A stretch of DNA of 64,000 nt from Glutamicibacter sp. MNS18. GTDB lineage: Bacteria; Actinomycetota; Actinomycetes; Actinomycetales; Micrococcaceae. The stretch covers positions 1-64,000 of the forward strand of contig NZ_JAPCHW010000008.1 in assembly GCF_026107515.2 (NCBI RefSeq). The letters run 5' to 3'. The notes under the pieces are model-generated. The model worked only from the letters and a program-made list of their open reading frames with translations, had not been told where the DNA came from and searched no databases. Shown here piece after piece: positions 8,615-17,415 of this stretch (position 1 is the first letter of the stretch; the number at the start of each line of letters is the position of its first letter). A program made the translations under genes and the position numbers.

Positions 8615-9271
8615 CTAGGGGCGGGCGTAGTCCAGGTGCTTGGACATCAGCTCAACGGCCCGTCGAGAGTCCCCGGAAATGACGGCTTCGACAATCTGCT
8701 CATGCTCATGGGCACTCTCCTTGAGTAGCCCCCGCAGCTTCAGGTGATAGGCGCCGTTGATCCGCGACTGGTCGCGGAGGTTCTCGACGATACCCACCCA
8801 GCGCTGATTACCCAGCACGCCGACGAGTTCAGCATGGAACAGCTGGTCCACTTCCAGGTACTCCACCGTGTCACCAGCCTCGGCCGCGTGCAGTGTCTGT
8901 CCGGCCAAATCGCGCAGGTGCGCGGCCGTGGCGTCGTCAACCCGGCCCAGCGCGGCACGCCTGATGGCCTCGACCTCGACCAACATGCGCAGGTCGTACA
9001 CCTCCTGTCGATCACGATCACTCATCGCGACCACCCTGAACCCGCGGTTCTTCACCAACTCCAGCAGACCCTTGTCAGCCAGCGTGATCATGGCCTCGCG
9101 GGCCGGGGAGTTGGAGATCCCCAGGCGGCTGGCCAGTGCATTGGCGGAATAGATCTCGCCGGGCTGCATGGTGCCATCGAGTAAGGCGCGCCGGATAATG
9201 GCCTCGGTTGATTCCTTTAGCGTGGCACCAGGAGTCAGCCGGTCCACGTCCATGCCTGCATCACGGGACAT
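8615..9271 (-). CDS. GntR-family transcriptional regulator (FadR subgroup, FCD domain)
   Basis: Protein of 218 aa from ATG 9271 (MSRDAGMDVDRL), chosen because GGAGGACGC stands directly before it; the open frame extends upstream to 9391 without support. A winged helix-turn-helix (ESTEAIIRRALLDGTMQPGE...ALASRLGISNSPAREA) is followed by an all-helical FCD ligand domain (LRMLVEVEAIRRAA..., metal-type histidines near FHAELVGVLGNQ and SAHEHEQI). It lies between the putative pipecolate operon and a divergent amino-acid symporter and probably represses both until an intermediate or substrate binds. Confidence 0.88.
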   Translation of the reverse strand: MSRDAGMDVDRLTPGATLKESTEAIIRRALLDGTMQPGEIYSANALASRLGISNSPAREAMITLADKGLLELVKNRGFRVVAMSDRDRQEVYDLRMLVEVEAIRRAALGRVDDATAAHLRDLAGQTLHAAEAGDTVEYLEVDQLFHAELVGVLGNQRWVGIVENLRDQSRINGAYHLKLRGLLKESAHEHEQIVEAVISGDSRRAVELMSKHLDYARP

Positions 9272-9349
9272 GCGTCCTCCATCTCCGACCGCCTGGGCGG
9301 TCATTTTCTCCCCAAGGGTTGACACGAGCCGACCTTTTCGGGTGTCATG

Positions 9350-9361
9350 GTTATCGACAAC
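9350..9361. promoter_or_regulatory. Second copy of the GTTATCGAYAAC operator candidate
   Basis: GTTATCGACAAC differs by one base from the perfect palindrome at 8512-8523. It sits in the intergenic region between the GntR gene (start 9271) and the divergent symporter (start 9552), where an autoregulating GntR protein would be expected to bind. Confidence 0.4.
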
Positions 9362-9551
9362 CGACAACGTGGCATAGTTCACATTCGGCAAGTTGTCTCT
9401 ACTTCGATACTACAGAATGTCTGCCGCCGGGCATCCCGTTTCATCTGGGCATTGGGAAACAGCCCGCCACCGAAACGCACGACATCTCCGCCAGTTCCCT
9501 GAAACCGGCGGCACCCCACCACTCAATCCAACCCTGCGAGAGGCACTTGCT

Positions 9552-11114
9552 ATGCCGTCTTCCCTTACCCATTCCATTCCCGCCGCGATCTCCGTGGACC
9601 AACGCCTCGACAGCCTGTTCGGCCCTTTCGTCGATTGGCTAGAGGGCATCGTCTTCTTCGCCGTACCCTTCTTCGGTGCCGATCTTCCCCTGTTGATCAT
9701 CTGGGTTATCGGCGCCGGGGTCTTCATGACCTGCTTTACCGGCTTCAGGGCCTTCCGCCAATTGCCGCACAGTTTGGCGATCATCCGCGGAAAGTTCAAC
9801 CGGCATACGGACCCCGGCGAAGTCACCAGCTTCCAGGCCCTGGCCACTGAACTATCGGGAACCGTGGGGCTGGGCAATATCGCCGGAGTCGCCGTGGCCA
9901 TCGCCATCGGCGGGCCCGGAGCGTCCCTGTGGATCATCATCGCCGGGCTGCTGGGCATGTCCCTGAAAATGGCCGAGGCGACACTGGGCCAGAAATACCG
10001 GCGGGTCAACAAGGACGGAAGCATTTCCGGCGGACCCATGTACTACCTGCAAACCGGGCTGAAGCTGCAGGGCAAGGCCAAGCTGGGCAAGGTCCTGGCC
10101 TACATGTTCGCGGTATTCATGATGATCGGCGCACTCGGTGGCGGCAATCTGTTCCAGTCGAACCAGGTGGCCGCGCAGATCGTGCTGATCACCGGAGGCC
10201 CGGAAAGCTTCCTCGCCGGGAAGAGCTGGCTCATCGGTGTTGTCCTGGCCGCGGTCACCGCCTTGGCCATCTTCGGCGGCATCACCTCGATTGCCAAATG
10301 GACCGGCCGCATCATGCCCGGTATGGCGGTGATCTACATCGGTTGTGTCCTGACTATCCTTGTCATGAACTTCACCGCCATCCCGGATGCCTTCGTAGCC
10401 ATCTTCGAAGGAGCCTTCACCGGCGACGGAGTGCAAGGTGGCATCGTGGGCGTGGCGATTATCGGCATCCAACGTGCCCTGTTCTCCAATGTCGCCGGGG
10501 TGGGAACCGCAGGTCTGGCTCACTCGGCCACCAAGAACACCCGTCCCGCCCAGGAAGGCTTCGTTGCCGCCTGGGAGCCATTTATCGATTCGGTCGTGAT
10601 CTGTACGATGACCGCGCTGGCGATCATCGTCACCGGGCAATACCAGGGCACTGGAGCCGGTGGAATCGACGGCATCGAGTTGACGAACGCCGCCTTCGCC
10701 ACGGTGCACGAGTTGTTCCCGATCCTGCTCACCGTCTCGGTAGTCCTCTTCGCTTTCTCCACGATCCTGAGCTATTCCTACTATGGGCAAAAGGCCGCAG
10801 GGTTCCTCTTCGGGGAATCGGCGGTGGTGCGGCAGGGCTACAACCTGGTCTGGCTGGCTACGATCGTGGTCGGTTCTGCCGTCTCCCTCTCGGCAGTGGT
10901 GCGATTCTCCGACGCGGTGTTCTTCCTGATGACGGTGCCGAACCTGATCGGCCTGTTCTTCATGGCCAACGTCATCCGCAAGGAACTGAACGGACATTGC
11001 GATGATCTCAAAACCGGGATCTTGAAGATCGTCCCGATGGCCGAACGTAGCACCCTGCTTGGGCGACCGATGCCTGGTGACAAGACCGAGGACAAGGTCG
11101 CGGACCGCTCCTGA
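9552..11114 (+). CDS. Sodium:alanine symporter family (AGCS) amino-acid transporter
   Basis: Integral membrane protein of 520 aa, about 10-11 hydrophobic segments. Start ATG 9552 (MPSSLTHSIPAAISVDQRLD) follows GCGAGAGG; the frame is open further upstream but without a binding site. AGCS signatures are clear: FQALATELSGTVGLGNIAGVAVAI (about 92-115), GGPMYYLQ and GVGTAGLAHSATKNTRPAQEGF. The family imports small amino acids with Na+ or H+. Its position divergent from the GntR gene and the amine-oxidase operon suggests uptake of the amino acid degraded there, such as pipecolate or lysine-derived compounds. Substrate is inferred from context only. Confidence 0.9.
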   Translation: MPSSLTHSIPAAISVDQRLDSLFGPFVDWLEGIVFFAVPFFGADLPLLIIWVIGAGVFMTCFTGFRAFRQLPHSLAIIRGKFNRHTDPGEVTSFQALATELSGTVGLGNIAGVAVAIAIGGPGASLWIIIAGLLGMSLKMAEATLGQKYRRVNKDGSISGGPMYYLQTGLKLQGKAKLGKVLAYMFAVFMMIGALGGGNLFQSNQVAAQIVLITGGPESFLAGKSWLIGVVLAAVTALAIFGGITSIAKWTGRIMPGMAVIYIGCVLTILVMNFTAIPDAFVAIFEGAFTGDGVQGGIVGVAIIGIQRALFSNVAGVGTAGLAHSATKNTRPAQEGFVAAWEPFIDSVVICTMTALAIIVTGQYQGTGAGGIDGIELTNAAFATVHELFPILLTVSVVLFAFSTILSYSYYGQKAAGFLFGESAVVRQGYNLVWLATIVVGSAVSLSAVVRFSDAVFFLMTVPNLIGLFFMANVIRKELNGHCDDLKTGILKIVPMAERSTLLGRPMPGDKTEDKVADRS

Positions 11115-11139
11115 GTATGCTGCCGGGCTAGCGGCATTA

Positions 11140-11178
11140 GCGGTGACGTCCCGGGTCAAAGACCGGGGACGTCACCGC
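11140..11178. terminator. Bidirectional terminator between convergent genes
   Basis: GCGGTGACGTCCCGG (11140-11154) pairs with CCGGGGACGTCACCGC (11163-11178), leaving one bulged base. The hairpin lies between the symporter stop (11114) and the convergent LysR stop (11218). Confidence 0.6.
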
Positions 11179-11217
11179 TCGGCCAATCCCACTTCACAGG
11201 GAGAAGAAAGGTGCAGC

Positions 11218-12183
11218 CTAGCCGATTCCTGCAGCGTGAATGCTCGCGCGGCGAACCTGCGGGCTCAGAGTCTCCAGGATCTCGTGTAGTTGTTGACAGG
11301 CGCGCTGAACCACGGACCTGAGCCAGGAATTGGCAGGATCGTTTTCTCGGTTGGCGTGCCAGAACATGGCTTCAACCAGTGCCGCTTCGTTTTCAACGGG
11401 AAAGTCCACGATCGCCAGATCCGTTCCCCTTGAATACTTATAGGCCAGCATGCGAGGCACCAAAGCGAGCAGGTCCGTACCCTCAACGAGCAACGGCAGG
11501 GAGAGCAGTCCCTGAACCCTCGCGGCAATCACCGGACTCGTACCCAGGATGTCCCAGAACTGGTCACCGGGGGTGCGGATCTCGGCGCCGAAGTAACCTA
11601 CGGCCTGCGGGAGTTGCACCAGATCCTCGGCGCTGAGGTCGGGTTTCCCCAGCACAGGGTTTTCCGAGTCCAGCACTGCGACGAAGCTATCGCGAAATAC
11701 CGGCTTGCTGTTCCCGGGCAAGTTATAGCCCATGGGACCCACGATCAGATCCCAGCGACCATAGTTGCTTTCTTCCCAGGAAGTCATCGAGGTAGGCACG
11801 ATCTCCACCGCAACCTGGGGTGCCTCGATGCGCAGGATCGCCCGCAACGGTTCTACCAGCATCGCCGCAACGTAGTCGGAGGCAACAATGACGAATTTTC
11901 GATCGCTTGTGGCGGGGTTGAATTGGCTCTTGATTGTGGAGACCCGCTCAATGGCGTGCATGGCCGATTCCACCAGGGGTTCCAGATCCTGGGCCAACGG
12001 TGTCAGTTCATACCCTCGGCCGGCGCGCACGAGCAACTGGTCGTCAAAGTAGCGGCGCAACCTCGCAAGAGCGGCACTGGTTGCCGGCTGGCTCAGCCCC
12101 AGGAAATCCGCAGCCCGCGTGACATTGCGCATCCGAAGCAGACTCTGCAATACAGGCAGCAGATTAATATCAAGATTCTTCAT
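11218..12183 (-). CDS. LysR-family transcriptional regulator
   Basis: Protein of 321 aa. The N-terminal winged helix-turn-helix is typical (LLPVLQSLLRMRNVTRAADFLGLSQPATSAALARLRRYFDD, about 8-48) and opens with the NLD...LL signature of the NodD/LinR-like branch that controls aromatic degradation. A periplasmic-binding-like effector domain follows. It is encoded 95 bases downstream of the last gene of the ring-cleavage operon, same strand, so it is likely that operon's activator and may be co-transcribed with it. The inducer cannot be read from the sequence. Confidence 0.9.
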   Translation of the reverse strand: MKNLDINLLPVLQSLLRMRNVTRAADFLGLSQPATSAALARLRRYFDDQLLVRAGRGYELTPLAQDLEPLVESAMHAIERVSTIKSQFNPATSDRKFVIVASDYVAAMLVEPLRAILRIEAPQVAVEIVPTSMTSWEESNYGRWDLIVGPMGYNLPGNSKPVFRDSFVAVLDSENPVLGKPDLSAEDLVQLPQAVGYFGAEIRTPGDQFWDILGTSPVIAARVQGLLSLPLLVEGTDLLALVPRMLAYKYSRGTDLAIVDFPVENEAALVEAMFWHANRENDPANSWLRSVVQRACQQLHEILETLSPQVRRASIHAAGIG

Positions 12184-12278
12184 AATGCCAGCTTAGACTT
12201 CCTGCTCCCCACGGTCACCGGGGTCACCTGCGCTGTGAGTGCGCTGCACGTCCAGCCCCCGCCCGGCCTGTGCAGGAT

Positions 12279-13274
12279 TCACCGACTGGTTCGCTCCGAT
12301 CGGGCCAGCCTGGGCCGCACCGTGGATGGAACCCGGGTGGTGGCATCACGCCGCACTCCGACAGTATTGCTGACGGTGCCGATCCCCTCGACATGCATTT
12401 GCACCGTGTCGCCGGGTTGCAATGGTGGTGGCGTCATACTGCCGTTACGTCCCCATAGCTCGGCAAGGCAGCCGCTACCGCAGGTTCCCGAACCCAGTAC
12501 GTCCCCGGGCTTAACTACCGAGTCGGCCGAGGCGTAGGCCACCAGCTCTGCAAAGGGCCAGCCCATATGGGAGAGCAAGTCCCTGCCGACCTGTTGCCCG
12601 TTAACGCTGACCGTCATATCCAGCGGGAGGAAACCTTCGGTGTCGTGCCGGCTTTCGAACTCGTTGGCCGTCACGATCCATGGCCCCAAGGTGCTGGCGA
12701 AGTCCTTTCCCTTGCAAGGACCGAGGCTGACCTTCATTTCGCGTCTTTGCAAGTCCCTGGCCGACCAGTCGTTGAAGACCATGTAGCCAAAGATGTGCCG
12801 CCGGGCCATGTCGGCATCCAGGTTCTCGCCCGTGCTGCCACTCACTGCGCCGATAACTGCAGCGACTTCCAATTCAAAGTCCAGTTCCTGGCATCCGGCG
12901 GGAATCCCGATCACTTCGCCGGTGCCGCGCACGGTATGGGGGTTGCCGAAATAGAAGGTCGGCGCCTCGTGCCATTGCTGCACCACCCCATCAGCCCCGT
13001 CGATTGACTTGCGCACCCCTTCGACATGTTCCTCGAAGGCAACAAAGTCGCGAATCGTGCGGGGCTGCAACGGAGGCAAAAGGTACACCTCATCCAGCCC
13101 CACGCCTTTCCCGGCCTCGATCGTGCGCGCGGCCAGTTTCAGAGCGATGGCCAGGCCCTGTTCCAACAGATCCTGGACGTTCATCCCGTCGTTGAGCGCA
13201 TAGCATTGGCCACCATCGACAAAGCCGTCAAATTCCTTGCCGTTGCCGTCTTTCCATCGGGCGATGACCGCCAT
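12279..13274 (-). CDS. Fumarylacetoacetate hydrolase-family protein (aromatic pathway)
   Basis: Protein of 331 aa with an FAA-hydrolase fold: N-terminal cap, then metal-binding acidic residues in LDFELEVAAVIG (about 130-141) and NDWSARDLQ (about 169-177), and a C-terminal GSGTCGSGCLAE. The family cleaves or decarboxylates oxo-acid ring-cleavage products (fumarylacetoacetate, fumarylpyruvate, 2-oxohepta-diene-dioate). Its stop end is not shared, but its start (13274) coincides with the stop codon of the amidohydrolase, so they are translationally coupled. It is probably a late enzyme releasing pyruvate or fumarate from the ring-fission product. Exact substrate is unknown. Confidence 0.82.
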   Translation of the reverse strand: MAVIARWKDGNGKEFDGFVDGGQCYALNDGMNVQDLLEQGLAIALKLAARTIEAGKGVGLDEVYLLPPLQPRTIRDFVAFEEHVEGVRKSIDGADGVVQQWHEAPTFYFGNPHTVRGTGEVIGIPAGCQELDFELEVAAVIGAVSGSTGENLDADMARRHIFGYMVFNDWSARDLQRREMKVSLGPCKGKDFASTLGPWIVTANEFESRHDTEGFLPLDMTVSVNGQQVGRDLLSHMGWPFAELVAYASADSVVKPGDVLGSGTCGSGCLAELWGRNGSMTPPPLQPGDTVQMHVEGIGTVSNTVGVRRDATTRVPSTVRPRLARSERTSR

Positions 13275-14341
13275 CAGTGTCCGCTCCTTTGCCCGATACG
13301 TTCCCGGGCCTGGGCCAGGGAAGTCAATCCGAGATCCGCGGCGTTCAAGCGCAGAATCGCTTCACGCTCCTCTGCCCCCAAGCCGGCTGCTTCCAGATCA
13401 TCCACTGGGGCATCGCTACCCATGTCGAAGGGATAATCCGAACCCAGCACGATACGCCCGGCACCCACCGTTTGGATCAACCGGCTAAGTTCAACCGGGT
13501 TGTGGACCAGCGAATCGAACCACAGCCGGGACAGGTAGGTCGACGGCTTGTGCTCGCATTGCCGGGCTTCGGGACGAACCTTCCAAGCGTGGTCCGAGCG
13601 TCCGGTCACCTGCGGCAGGTAGCCACCACCGTGGGCTGCAACCAGTTTCAGCTCCGGGAAGCGGTCGAGCACCCCGGCGAAGATCAAGTGCGAGAGCGCC
13701 ACCGCGTTTTCAGCCGGCTGGGCCACCGTATTGGCCAAGTAGAACCTATCCAACCGGGTTTCAAGGGGGCATCCGAAAGGATGCAGGAAGACCACCGCAC
13801 CCAGCTGCGCGGCCCGCTCCCAGAAGGGCTCCAGGCGCGGATCCGACAGTTCCACCGTGCTGCCCAAGGGGTCCGGGGCAAAGGAACCGATCTCGACTCC
13901 CGCCAGGCCACGATTGAGTACGGCGTCCTCGAGTGCGACAACCAGCAGTTCGGGATGCTGCAGGGGTGCCAGCCCCAACCCATGGAATCGCTCGGGCGCC
14001 TGGTCGATGTATTCACGTACCAGCCTGTTGGCCTCCTGGTACAGAGTGGTCGCCAGCCCGGGGTCCGCAAAAGCGTAGTAGTGGGATGGAGAGGGGGAGA
14101 TGATCTGGACATCAACCCGGCTCCTGTCCATTTGCGCCATTCTGCTCTGCAGGTCGGTCAGCAATGCCCAACGGTCCCGGATCATCTGTCCGGAATTCTG
14201 TTGGGACTGCGCTCCGTTGCGTCGTGCTTCCACCCGCTGGTGTTCGGCAAGCCCTGCGGGGTCATGCTCATGCGCCAGCGCCTGCAGCTGCGGCAGCAGG
14301 ACGTGGGCGTGCACGTCAACGATCGGCGGATGCACATTCAT
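13274..14341 (-). CDS. Amidohydrolase-superfamily decarboxylase (ACMSD-like)
   Basis: Protein of 355 aa. Metal ligands of the amidohydrolase fold are visible: HxH in VDVHAHVLLP (residues 10-12), a histidine in VVFLHPFG, another in LVAAHGGGYLP, and the aspartate in GSDYPFD. This set matches the 2-amino-3-carboxymuconate semialdehyde decarboxylase group, including ring-fission decarboxylases such as PraH. The start overlaps the stop of the flavin monooxygenase gene by four bases (14338-14341). In an operon with an extradiol dioxygenase, decarboxylation of a carboxylated ring-cleavage product is the likely task. Confidence 0.82.
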   Translation of the reverse strand: MNVHPPIVDVHAHVLLPQLQALAHEHDPAGLAEHQRVEARRNGAQSQQNSGQMIRDRWALLTDLQSRMAQMDRSRVDVQIISPSPSHYYAFADPGLATTLYQEANRLVREYIDQAPERFHGLGLAPLQHPELLVVALEDAVLNRGLAGVEIGSFAPDPLGSTVELSDPRLEPFWERAAQLGAVVFLHPFGCPLETRLDRFYLANTVAQPAENAVALSHLIFAGVLDRFPELKLVAAHGGGYLPQVTGRSDHAWKVRPEARQCEHKPSTYLSRLWFDSLVHNPVELSRLIQTVGAGRIVLGSDYPFDMGSDAPVDDLEAAGLGAEEREAILRLNAADLGLTSLAQARERIGQRSGH

Positions 14342-15462
14342 GCCGGCACCACCAGTCGGGCCGCAAGATTACCCATCAGGCCCGGGACATCCGCGTCCCG
14401 TTCCCCGTCCAGCAACCACTGGGCCAACTGCGTGGAGGCCTTGACCACTTCGGTTGCCCGCTCCACCCGCCGGGAGTGGAACTGCTCCCACAGCTTCTCA
14501 TCCACCCTGTCTGAGACGATCAACAGTTCGGCCAAGACGGCCGCGTCTTCCAAGGCCATGGCCGCGCCCTGCGCGATCGTTGGAGGGCAGGAATGCGCTG
14601 CATCCCCGATGATGACACTGCGGCCACGGTTCCAGGCCCCTTCGACCACGTGCTGGGTGAAGTGGGTGTAGTTCACCGGTGCCCCGTCAAGCAGTGATTG
14701 CCGGATATCGTTCCACGGGCCACCATAGGCGGCGGCCAGTTCGGCCATGATCCCGGCGTCCTTGTGGCCGTGCCGGTCCTGGGCCCGCTCGACCAGGTAG
14801 GCGTACATGTCATTTTCCCCGGTCGGACAGTACCCGGCGATGAAGCAACGGCCCCCATAGGTGAGGTCGGTACGTACCACCTCGTCCGGGCGGGGCACAA
14901 AGGCGCGCCAAATCCCCATGCCAACCGGTTGCGGTTCCACATCGATACCAATGGACCGCCGTACCGTTGAATGCAATCCATCCGCACCGACCAGCAGATC
15001 GTAGTGCAGCACGGCCCCGTCCTCGGTGGTGACCTGCACCCCATCACCGATGTCCTGCAGACTATGGACACTCTTGCCGTGGCTGATCACCACCCCTGCG
15101 TCCAGTGCGCGTTGGCGCATGATACCCGCGAGGGTGGGGCGGTACATGCCGAAGGTAGCCGGCAACTCCGGACCTCCGGTCTGAACGTCATCGAGTATCG
15201 CCACGACCGTGCCTTCGGGGTTCGGTGCGCGCAATCCCAGATCGTTGAATGCGTAACCGTGTTCGGTCATCCGCTCCCAAACACCCAATTGGTGCAGGAC
15301 CCGCAGGGCGTTACCTTGCAAGGTGATCCCGGACCCCAGGGTAGACGGTGAGTCGGACTTCTCCAGAATCTCTACCCGGACTCCGGCATCCGCCAGGAAG
15401 GTGGCCACCGCCAATCCGGCAGCCCCGGCACCGACGACACCCACTGTAGATACTGCAGCCAT
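14338..15462 (-). CDS. FAD-dependent aromatic monooxygenase (salicylate hydroxylase-like)
   Basis: Protein of 374 aa of the class A flavoprotein hydroxylases. It has the N-terminal GVVGAGAAGLAVATFLADAG, the DG motif in LLVGADGLHSTVRR and the GD motif in VIIGDAAHSCPPTIAQG. These enzymes use NAD(P)H and O2 to hydroxylate a phenolic or aromatic acid, often with decarboxylation. In this operon it would prepare the diol for the extradiol dioxygenase. It has a good binding site (AAGGAGAAC) before ATG 15462. Substrate is undetermined; salicylate, 3-hydroxybenzoate and hydroxycinnamate-type acids are all possible. Confidence 0.87.
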   Translation of the reverse strand: MAAVSTVGVVGAGAAGLAVATFLADAGVRVEILEKSDSPSTLGSGITLQGNALRVLHQLGVWERMTEHGYAFNDLGLRAPNPEGTVVAILDDVQTGGPELPATFGMYRPTLAGIMRQRALDAGVVISHGKSVHSLQDIGDGVQVTTEDGAVLHYDLLVGADGLHSTVRRSIGIDVEPQPVGMGIWRAFVPRPDEVVRTDLTYGGRCFIAGYCPTGENDMYAYLVERAQDRHGHKDAGIMAELAAAYGGPWNDIRQSLLDGAPVNYTHFTQHVVEGAWNRGRSVIIGDAAHSCPPTIAQGAAMALEDAAVLAELLIVSDRVDEKLWEQFHSRRVERATEVVKASTQLAQWLLDGERDADVPGLMGNLAARLVVPA

Positions 15463-15498
15463 CTGATGTTCTCCTTTGTTCTTTTTGTGAACCGTTGC

Positions 15499-16476
15499 CT
15501 ATTTGATGGCTAGCGGGTTGACAGGCGAACCCACTGCACCCATGATGCGCAGCGGTGCCGCGCTGAGCATGAACTCGTACCGCCCGTCCGCCGCGCAGTG
15601 CACCGCCAACGCATCCGGGTCCCACATTTCACCGAGAAAAAGACCCATATTGGGGATTGCCACCTGGTGCAGGGGCTGGAAGGCTCCTTCGAATTCATTG
15701 GGGCGGACCTCGAATCCCCAGGTGTCGGTGGCAATACCGGCGATTTCATTGCGGTACAACCATCCGGCCGTTCCGAAGGACAACCCGGGGGCGACCCCGC
15801 CGGCATAGTCCTTCCACCCCTCGCGTTTGGTCCGGGTGTACTGTCCGGTCCGGATGATGACTATGTCCCCGGTTCGGATATGCGAAGTGCTGCCCTGGTC
15901 CTTGATGACCTCTTCGAGGTGCTCCTCGGTGATGGAGAATCCATCGGGCAGTTCACCGTCGGTCCCGAAAACCCGTCCGACATCCAACAACACGCCTCGG
16001 GTCACGATGCGTGAGGCGGCGGTTTCGATCCCTGTGACCTGGTCTCCTTCGGATGTGACCACTGCACTGGCGGGACGACCGTTCCAAGCTTTGCCCCGAT
16101 CGAAGATATGGCCTAGGCCATCCCATTGGGTGGAGCACTGCAGGGGCATCGAGATCACATCATCCGCCCCGCCAAACCCATGTGGGAAGCCCTGCAGACC
16201 GTGCTCGGCTTCAACCCCGGTATCGGTCATGGTGTGCACCGGGTTGGTGCGCCGACGCCACCCTTTCTGCGGTCCTTCGGAGCTAAAGGGCTGGGAGAGC
16301 GAGAAGCTCTCGCCGGTGCGCACCAGCGTTGCTGCCTGAACCCGTTTGGCTTCGGTGATGAAGTTCAGGGTTCCCAGCACATCGTCGTCACCCCAGCGGC
16401 CCCAATTGCGGTAGCGTTCAGCAGCCTCGGCAATGGCCTGCATCGGTTGGGTGCGGGACCAGGTGTTGGTGTTCAT
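15499..16476 (-). CDS. Cyclase-family (kynurenine formamidase-like) hydrolase
   Basis: Protein of 325 aa of the cyclase superfamily, which uses a metal to hydrolyse amides, esters or lactones. The core motif appears as CSTQWDGLGHIFD (about 114-126), a variant of HxGTHxDxPxH in which Gln-Trp replaces the usual His-Val; C-terminal GLFLGEMWDPDAL is typical of this subgroup. Start overlaps the stop of the FAH-family gene by four bases. The subgroup is often found in aromatic or flavonoid pathways and may open a lactone or hydrolyse an amide/ester intermediate. Precise reaction unknown. Confidence 0.8.
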   Translation of the reverse strand: MNTNTWSRTQPMQAIAEAAERYRNWGRWGDDDVLGTLNFITEAKRVQAATLVRTGESFSLSQPFSSEGPQKGWRRRTNPVHTMTDTGVEAEHGLQGFPHGFGGADDVISMPLQCSTQWDGLGHIFDRGKAWNGRPASAVVTSEGDQVTGIETAASRIVTRGVLLDVGRVFGTDGELPDGFSITEEHLEEVIKDQGSTSHIRTGDIVIIRTGQYTRTKREGWKDYAGGVAPGLSFGTAGWLYRNEIAGIATDTWGFEVRPNEFEGAFQPLHQVAIPNMGLFLGEMWDPDALAVHCAADGRYEFMLSAAPLRIMGAVGSPVNPLAIK

Positions 16477-17411
16477 ACCCTTGCCTCGTCACGACACGCC
16501 ACGCGCTGGGTTCCCAATCCACTGATGCTTCCTTCCATGACATCCCCGTCACGCAGCAGGCGCCCCCAATGGGCCCCGTTGCCGGCCGGGGACCCGGTCA
16601 GCACAAGATCACCAGGCAATAACGGCATGTTCCATGAAGCGTGCGAAACCAATTGGGCCACGTTGAAGATCATGTCGGAAGTCGATTCATTCTGCATGAC
16701 CTGCCCGTTGAGTTTCAGGGTCACGGTCAACTGCTGCGGGTCCTGGATGAACTTCGCCGGGACCAGCAACGGGCCGGTCGGGAAGAATCCCGGAGCATTC
16801 TTCGCACGGTACCAATCCGAGCCAATAGCGGGCATATCCTTGCGGAAAACCAGGTCGCGGGTGGTGATGTCGTTAACCATGGTGTATCCGAAAACGTGCT
16901 CCAGGGCCTGTTCAGTACTGACCCGGTGGGCAGGCTTGCCAATCACCGCGGCCAGTTCCAGTTCCCAGTCATGGCACTGGCTGTAGTAGGGCAGTTCCAG
17001 TGCGTCGTTTGGCGCCGCGATCGCGGTGGGCAGGCCGATGAAGAAGTAGGGCAGCCCTTCTTCGGCACGCTTGTCCATCATCTGCTCGGTCTTCTTGCGG
17101 ACCTCGGCTTCATCCTCGCCGTCGTCCTTATGGGAGACCGCCAGGTCAACCACGTGGGTGCGGTAGTTGGCTCCAGCCTGGATGATCTGCTGCGGCTGCA
17201 CGGGCGCAAGCAACCGCACGTCAGCAGCGGCGATCGTTTCTCCGGAGGAGCCGGAAGCCAGGATCTGGTCGATGGTCGTGTCCCACGTCCGCCACTGCGC
17301 GATTATCTGGTTCATCCCGGCCTCCAGGACGTGGATGCGGCCGTCAACCAGCAACCCGACCTTTTCGTGGCCGGAGTGCCGGTGTACGAAGCGGATCAGT
17401 GCGTAGTTCAT
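16473..17411 (-). CDS. Second fumarylacetoacetate hydrolase-family protein
   Basis: Protein of 312 aa from ATG 17411 (MNYALIRFVHRHSG), preceded by GACGAGG; an upstream in-frame ATG at 17438 lies inside the dioxygenase gene. It has FAH-family metal residues in DWELELAAVIGKPAHRV and YTMVNDITTRDLVF and the C-terminal LVLTGSPAGNGAHWG. The operon thus has two FAH paralogues with different N-terminal caps, consistent with successive steps such as isomerase/decarboxylase or hydratase and hydrolase of a meta-cleavage product. The start is four bases after the dioxygenase stop. Confidence 0.82.
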   Translation of the reverse strand: MNYALIRFVHRHSGHEKVGLLVDGRIHVLEAGMNQIIAQWRTWDTTIDQILASGSSGETIAAADVRLLAPVQPQQIIQAGANYRTHVVDLAVSHKDDGEDEAEVRKKTEQMMDKRAEEGLPYFFIGLPTAIAAPNDALELPYYSQCHDWELELAAVIGKPAHRVSTEQALEHVFGYTMVNDITTRDLVFRKDMPAIGSDWYRAKNAPGFFPTGPLLVPAKFIQDPQQLTVTLKLNGQVMQNESTSDMIFNVAQLVSHASWNMPLLPGDLVLTGSPAGNGAHWGRLLRDGDVMEGSISGLGTQRVACRDEARV

Positions 17412-17415
17412 TGTT

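Noticed and set aside
9852-11159. Minus-strand frame of 435 codons opposite the AGCS transporter
   Set aside because: Composition is charged and low-complexity, with no motif, while the plus strand shows a complete transporter.
12183-12279. Separate promoter for the LysR gene
   Set aside because: The 95-base gap shows no convincing -35/-10 pair, so co-transcription with the ring-cleavage operon could not be excluded or confirmed.
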